DNA of 64,000 nt, taken from Anisus vortex (Eukaryota > Mollusca > Gastropoda > Planorbidae). How positions within the stretch are numbered: the stretch's first letter is position 1; every line of letters starts with the position of its first letter. This document shows positions 58,046 to 64,000 of this stretch, piece after piece. The notes under the pieces were generated by a model, which was given only the letters and a program-made list of their open reading frames with translations, was not told the origin of the DNA and did not search any database. The stretch is from contig OX421492.1 of the NCBI GenBank assembly GCA_949126835.1, forward strand, positions 38,894,886 through 38,958,885, written 5' to 3'. A program made the position numbers and the translations under genes.

Positions 58046-58518
58046 ATGGTGAACTATATTACTTTAACACCGGCACCTTCACTATTGCCTTATTCTACTA
58101 AGTTACCACCGATTACTACCAATAACAGTACCGTTAACTCTTCATTGACCCATAACACACAGTACTGGCCAAACGACCAATCAAACACTGAACTAGTTGA
58201 GCCAGCTATGGTGAGGGACTTATCCAACCTTTCCTTGGTCATCACATACGAAGTGTCTGCTGGAGATTTCTACACGTCGGAAACCAGTAAAATGAACACT
58301 GAACAGCTCGGTGCGACCAATGCATCCGTCTTGATGTCCGACTGGTCGAGCTCCACATCCTCCTCACACCTGGAGTCTCCGGCGTCCAGCAACGAGGCAG
58401 TGGTGACCACCAGCTACATCATCATTTTCTCCACCTTATTCTTCGTGGTGGGGACTGTGGGAATAGCAGGGAACGTCATGGTGGTGTCTATCGTTCTATC
58501 AGACAGCAAGATGCGAAG
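58046..58518 (+). CDS. class A G-protein-coupled receptor, exon 1 (N-terminus and TM1), partial gene
   Basis: ATG at 58046 (A at -3, G at +4) opens 157 codons plus two bases, ending at donor GCGAAG|GTAAGT. Residues 1-118 are an extracellular Ser/Thr/Pro-rich domain without a signal peptide, with five N-x-S/T sites (Asn 26, 27, 31, 61 and 92). Residues about 120-151 form TM1 with the class A signature GxxGN (Gly139...Asn143 = position 1.50), then the loop SDSKMR. The intron splits the codon after KMR, as in several peptide receptors. The pattern GIAGNVMVV resembles TRH-type and related neuropeptide receptors, but TM1 alone cannot name the ligand. Acts at the plasma membrane. The rest of the receptor lies beyond 64 kb. 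A GTG-initiated longer frame from 57992 is not accepted. Confidence 0.88.
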
Positions 58519-58939
58519 GTAAGTTATTCATCATAAATTCATGCTTTCACATGGGCTGTTGCAGATTAATGATATTCAAGACACTAGAGGCATTCATACA
58601 AATCGCGGGACCCTTGTGTCTTCGAATATTTTTTTTCTACCAATATATTTTTCGCAATCACTCTTTGGCAGTACTATAGAACCTGTGTTTCGGTAAATCT
58701 TAAGTTTATCTCGGCTTCTGCAAAATCCGACTTTAACTGCTAATGTTTTGTCGAAAGCCTTGTCGGTAATCATAAATATTTACCCCACCCCAACATCTTC
58801 TCATACAAATCTGAGAATCTCTCTCTATCTGGTGACTTCATTGTTTTTGTGTTGCTAACTTCTTATTTTCCCAGTAGTATAATTCGTTGCCAAGCTTATA
58901 GGGCAAGCATCGATAGCATTAACCCTTGAGACAGTGCAG

Positions 58940-59298
58940 CAGCGTTTCCCAAAATGCCGTGTCGAGACCCGGTACTGGGCCACCAAAAAAACGAACTTGC
59001 CGGGTCGCAAGAATAAGGGACAATAAATCAAAATCCCAGTTAGACGTATTAGCGATAGACATTTATAATTCTAGACTATGTTGAGCCCCAAGCGGACATT
59101 TAATTTGTGCAATATTTGATGCCAGATTTTAGCCATAGCCTCCAGTATAGACGTCACTAGTCTCTAAAATTGCAAGGACTTTCAGATCTGGTGTATTATA
59201 CTTGTAGGCTAGTATAAGCGATCCGAATTTTAGTGGGTCACGAAGTAAACATATAAAAATAACTGGGTCAGCATAATAAATGCGTTTCTGAAACGCTG
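58940..59298. mobile_element. 359-bp hAT-like family C MITE in receptor intron 1
   Basis: Left end CAGCGTTTCCCAAAATGCCG and right end TTTCTGAAACGCTG are inverted. Octamers cagtgcag (58932-58939) and cagtacag (59299-59306) flank it, an 8-bp target duplication with one difference. Inner arms hold GAGACCCGG and GTGGGTCACGAAG. No transposase. Confidence 0.82.
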
Positions 59299-59784
59299 CA
59301 GTACAGGAAATAGACATGCCAGAAATTTAGCCTTTTCCTCCGCAATTTTACCATTTACCCACCGATCCTTAATGCACCGCCTAGGTTTGACTCTCCTGTT
59401 GGGGAAAACTCCCTGAGCTATGTAGATCTCCCTAATTAAGAAAACAGCTTTATACATTGGCCTACGTCTTCTATTCTTGCACCTCTTCTCTGAGTAAGGA
59501 AAACACGTCAAGGGAGTATGTTTTTGTTTCAGGACTCTGCTGCCAGAATCCTTGCGATTTATGAAGCTACTTGTCGTGTCCGTTTTTTTTTTCTCTACCC
59601 TCTCCCTTGCTCGAAAAAGATAAATTAATGAGGTGTATCCAAAATACGTTGTTATTATCAGTATTATCTTAATTATCTTATCTTTATTATATTGAATTTA
59701 CTGCATAAGAAAATAGTAAAACAAAGTGAATATTATTATGAAAACCTTCTTACAAAAAGAAATGTTCCATAACGAGCTTCTAAA

Positions 59785-60476
59785 ATACACATACAGACAC
59801 ATACATACACATACAGACACATACATACACATACATACACATACATACACATACATACACATACATAAACATACATACACATACAGACACATACAGACAC
59901 ATACATACATACACATACATACACATACATACACATACATAAACATACATACACATACATATACATACACATACAGACACATACAGGCTAATACAGACAC
60001 ATGCATACACATACAGACACATACATAAACATACATACACATACATATACATACACATACAGACACATACAAACACATACAGGCTAATACAGACACATAC
60101 ATACACATACAGACACATACAGACACATACATACACATACAGACACATGCAGACACATACAGACACATACATACACATACAGACACATACAGACACATAC
60201 ATACACATACAGTCACATGCAGTCACATACATACACATACATACACATACATACACATACATACACATACATACACATACATACACATACATAGACATAC
60301 ATACACATACATACATACACATACAGACACATACAGACACATACATACACATACAGACACATGCAGAATCATACATACACATACAGACACATACATACAC
60401 ATACAGACACATACATACACATACATACACATACATACACATACAGACACATACAGACACATACAGACATATATAA
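59785..60476. repeat. (CATACA)/(CAGACA) repeat tract in receptor intron 1
   Basis: Nearly 700 bp of the words ACATACATAC, ACACATAC and ACAGACAC in mixed order, with a few GGCTAATAC interruptions. Both strands show long ORFs of two to four residue types; these are repeat artefacts. Confidence 0.95.
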
Positions 60477-63400
60477 TAACGTATATGCCCACATTTATAT
60501 TTATTTATTTATATAAAATACAATTCTACACTTGCACATACGTTCAATTACTTTCACTGGGAATGTTGCTATCAATTTTTTAAGTAATTAGATCTATATT
60601 TTTTTACTGAGTATAGAATTGCTAGATTTCGAAATTATTTCCCAGAGTTTCTGTTTTAATTTCCCCAGAGAAATATTAATATCAATATCGCGTCTTAAAA
60701 TGTATTTTTCCAAGCATTCACAAACATTTAGTCATGATGTATCTAAAAGTTCTCAATTTTTATTTATAGTATTGGTATATTATTATGTGTATTCAAAGTG
60801 TATTCAACAATTGCAACAATTTATCAATCAAACATAACGATGTCTCACTTTCTAGTCTTAGAGTTTATAAAACAAGACAATATTTTAAATCTATGGGCTG
60901 GTTGTATCTTAATCTTTGTTTCTGACTCTTCAGAATGCAACAGAAAAATGTTTATCTTACTTTTAAACAGTAAAGAAAATTAAAGTAAAAACAATTCTAT
61001 ACATTTTTTTCTTCCTTCACAAAAAAAATGCAATGCAATTTTTTTTTCTAATATCCAGTTTCCTTAACTACAGTACAATATTCTTCTGTCCATTTCCAGT
61101 CTTGTGCTTTGAAATACAAAGAACACGAGAAGGTCTATGCATATAATTTGAATGCTCTCCTCTCCTTTCCCTGACTCCGTCTCCTGGGATGAACACGACA
61201 ATCAGATTACAGTAAATTGAAAATCGGAAACCTTAAAGTCGACTGGAAATTTAAAAGTACCAGAACTTGTTCACACATTACAATTATTGAGGTTGTTGTT
61301 CAGTCTTTAAAAAATGACCTTTAAAAAGTCATGTCCATAAAGTGTTCAAATTGGTCAGTCAATAAATACACTGCCCACATTGTTTATTGTTTCCTACTAA
61401 AAAAAATATTTCAAAACGTACACAACCAGGGCTGTCTGCGCTGTGTATTAATTTGAGTTTCTCAGATTATTTTCATCTTTTTACTGTCACTATTCGCCTG
61501 AGTGGCATTTTAAAAAGACAATGAGAGGATACATTTGAAATAATAGTAATTACATTTCCTAATAAACCAATCGAGAAACCCAAACTGTTCGATACAATAA
61601 GCATGCGACAAAGAAATTAGACCATTATAAAACTAGTAAATAATAAAACGAACCGACAATAAAACTAGACCACGACATTGTAACCAGTCGCCAATAAAAC
61701 TAGACAATAATGATACTATATAAAGAATAAAACTAGACGACAATAAAACTACCGGTAAGCATTCCATTCAAAGATATCCAAGTTATTTCCCACCCAGAAA
61801 AAAAAGCGTTATGCACCTTGAGGCAGTATTTTAACGCCGTTTAAAAACACTTTTTATGTTGGTTCCAAGTCGGGAAGAATTACTTAATTTTTTTCTTGAG
61901 AGAATGATAGAAAAGGAGAGGGAGAGAAAGAGAGAGAGAGAGAGAGAGAATACAAATGTGAGTAGGCTATGTGAAGGCAGACATCTGGTAGCTAAGTTCC
62001 ATTCCAGAGTTCTGTTATATTATAGTCGATACGTTTTAGCATCTTTAGAAATTGACACTCAATAAAACACTCAGAACGCTATTAAATATAATCCCTCACT
62101 TTGTCTACTTCTATTTCAATATTTGGCACATGTTTTGTGGAAAACTATGCAATGTGTGTTTGAGATAATAAAAAAATACATTTGATAATTTCTGTATTAC
62201 TTTTGCAGTTTGTATGAAATAATTAATTAATGGCTTACTATAGTTCAAGGCTGAGAAAGACAAACAATTATAACAAAATCCTTTATATTGTTCACTTTGC
62301 AAAACTTTCTGAAGACCGACCGACCAGAAATTTGAAAGGCTAGGTGAACCACTTCCCGTCATTTTATCGAGCTGAAACCTGGCTCATATACATTTTACTA
62401 TCCACACCAACTCCTCCAAAAAGTTTTTCAATGATTTTTGTTCAGTACGCTTTATGGTGCGCATTAATAAATCCTTAATGCATGCAGAGCCTTCACAAGC
62501 TTTTGTGGCGCCCCAGGGCAAAAGTTTCAGCAACGCCCCCTTGCATACTGTAACTACTAAGACTTTGTTTAGTGCTATATTGAGACATTTAGACTATATT
62601 TGCCGCCCCCTAGAATGACCGCCCGCGGGCATATGCCCCCTCTGCCCCCCCCCCCCCCATGTGAGGGCACTCAATGCATGTACTTAATTAATAGTATTTT
62701 TATTTGTTTACTGCGATTGTGTGTTATTGCACTTTCTCAATTTTTTTTATGGGTTGCAAGAGGCAAAATCTCGAAAGGCTAATGAGTTTCAAAAACAGAG
62801 AATATTATTTTAACTACAATTTATTTAGTGCTTTTCTTTCATTATATAATATAGTCTATACGTTGTTTCGTTTATAACAATGGACAGCATCGTTTTTCCT
62901 TGTTCGGTATTAAGGTTTTCAGTAAATATGTTTATTTATATGCCTAAATGACTCATTGAACTTATATGAACTTTGTTTTTATTTCTTCATACATCGTGGG
63001 TGGTAAAAAAACAAATCTTAAAATGGCTAGTGCATAACAAAAAAAAACGAACATAAACATCAAAACTTTCTGTCATAACTTTCTGTAATAACTTTGATTT
63101 AATCGCGCGCGTCTCTTTCTTTAGAGAATATAGTCAATGTATGCATTTTTGTTTGGAGTTTCACTGACATTTTCATTTTAAGCCTAGAGTCTAGAGAGTC
63201 AAGATCTAATTTTTTGCCTTTATAGCAACTTCGATTCTGTATTTTTTCTTACTATGAAGCTAAAGGGTTTATACGAAAACTTTGTTTTGAGCGTCTTTAA
63301 ATTTCAAAATGACGTTGTTATAAATGTAATATAAAATAACCTGTGTTTCTGAAAAACATCTCTTTGTTAGTTTAGAAAGTTTCTAAACTTTGTATATAGG

Positions 63401-63962
63401 CCTATATGTATATATATATTAAAAAATACATTGTATTTGTTTCCTAAAATTAATTTCCATTTATAAAAAGATAATTTAAAAAAAACGTATCATGTACTCA
63501 ATATACCTAGTTATCAGTGTAGATAAAAAAAAATACAATGTTAAAGCGATGACTAATCTTATCTAATGTAATAATAACAATAATGGTAATTTTTTTAGCG
63601 CTTCTATCCATGCTATTAAATTTATCATGCTCATTGCGTTGTCGGTGTGAATTGTAGTGGCAGATGTAATTGGTATGTAAGGCAATCTATCTATACCAAC
63701 GATTGTTGCGTTCTACGCATATCAGTGGTTTAAGTCTAGTCTTACAGTTTAATTATAATAATATTTAAATTTCCCCAGAATCCAAAACAAAAAACTACAA
63801 CAAACTATTCAGGTACAGAAGATAAACGAGATGTCTTTCAAAAGAAACAGTAACTTTAAGACACAGACAAATCGAGATGTTGAATCATCAAAGTCATAGG
63901 TCTAGAGGAAACATAAATATATTAAGCTTCTACTGTTAAGAAACATTTAAATCATTAAAAAA

Positions 63963-64000
63963 ACTAAATGTTAACATTTCTTTTCATCTTACATCCAGGC
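63963..64000 (+). other. candidate acceptor of receptor exon 2 at the window edge
   Basis: The window ends with the pyrimidine tract CATTTCTTTTCATCTTACAT followed by CCAG|GC, with AG at 63997-63998. A preceding TTAAC (63971-63975) could be the branch region. Joining at 63999 completes the split codon as AGG (Arg), which fits the KMR|R context. Only two exon bases are visible, so this is tentative. Confidence 0.45.

Larger units (their letters stand above)
58519..63998 (+). other. receptor intron 1
   Basis: Runs from the GTAAGT donor to the candidate acceptor at the window end. Besides the MITE and the CATACA tract it holds a degenerate AATAAAACTAGAC repeat at 61625-61750, a GA-rich run at 61918-61950 and a C-run at about 62647. 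No further exon was recognised in it. Confidence 0.5.

Noticed and set aside
59698..60492. Long Cys/Val/Tyr and His/Thr ORFs
   Set aside because: They read the CATACA repeat; composition is entirely that of the repeat.
1..64000. A novel multi-gene defence or biosynthetic system
   Set aside because: Only one complete gene and one first exon are supported; the rest is transposons and tandem repeats. I do not see a gene cluster.

Overview
The window is eukaryotic, AT-rich and repeat-laden, with long introns, GT-AG splice sites, TTAA- and 8-bp-TSD transposons, tRNA-derived SINE copies, minisatellites and many copies of the palindrome-like motif TAGGCCTA. Together with the two genes found, this suggests an animal, most likely a mollusc and probably a gastropod; the species assignment is inference, not something the sequence proves. 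There is no bacterial gene organisation and no CRISPR.

Left third (about 1-20.75 kb, minus strand): one gene read from its splice sites. Thirteen coding exons join with matching phases into one open frame of 405 codons including the stop. It encodes a 404-residue GRAM-domain protein with a single C-terminal membrane helix and no VASt/ASTER domain, the architecture of GRAMD2B (GRAMD3). Its introns hold a 25-copy 48-bp minisatellite, an 18-copy 56-bp minisatellite that includes the 3' end and splice donor of exon 8, three TTAA-flanked MITEs, a nested pair of TIR elements, and an 868-bp element with long TIRs and a perfect 8-bp target duplication.

Middle (about 20.75-57.5 kb): I find no convincing intact gene. 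It is accessory DNA: a TAGGCCTA-rich tract (22.4-25.1 kb), a mosaic of oppositely oriented hAT-like copies (25.8-29.2 kb), a hAT-like element built of CGGTTTCGGCCGAAA words (29.7-30.3 kb), two adjacent small hAT-like MITEs (33.3-33.8 kb), a broken hAT/ZBED5-like transposase (35.2-36.4 kb), a 2-kb hAT-like element with a LINE 3' fragment nested in it (42.0-44.0 kb), several SINE copies, a two-copy GC-rich repeat (31.0 and 53.4 kb), and tandem arrays with 35-, ~38-, 15- and 22-bp units. One orphan exon-like ORF at 30.35-30.52 kb is recorded as uncertain.

Right end (57.5-64 kb, plus strand): the first coding exon of a rhodopsin-class (class A) G-protein-coupled receptor, with a glycosylated Ser/Thr-rich extracellular N-terminus and transmembrane helix 1, ending at a phase-2 donor. 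Its first intron carries a hAT-like MITE and a 0.7-kb (CATACA)-type array. The last bases of the window look like the acceptor of the next exon. The two genes are unrelated in function as far as the sequence shows: one is a membrane-contact/lipid-sensing protein, the other a peptide-type receptor.
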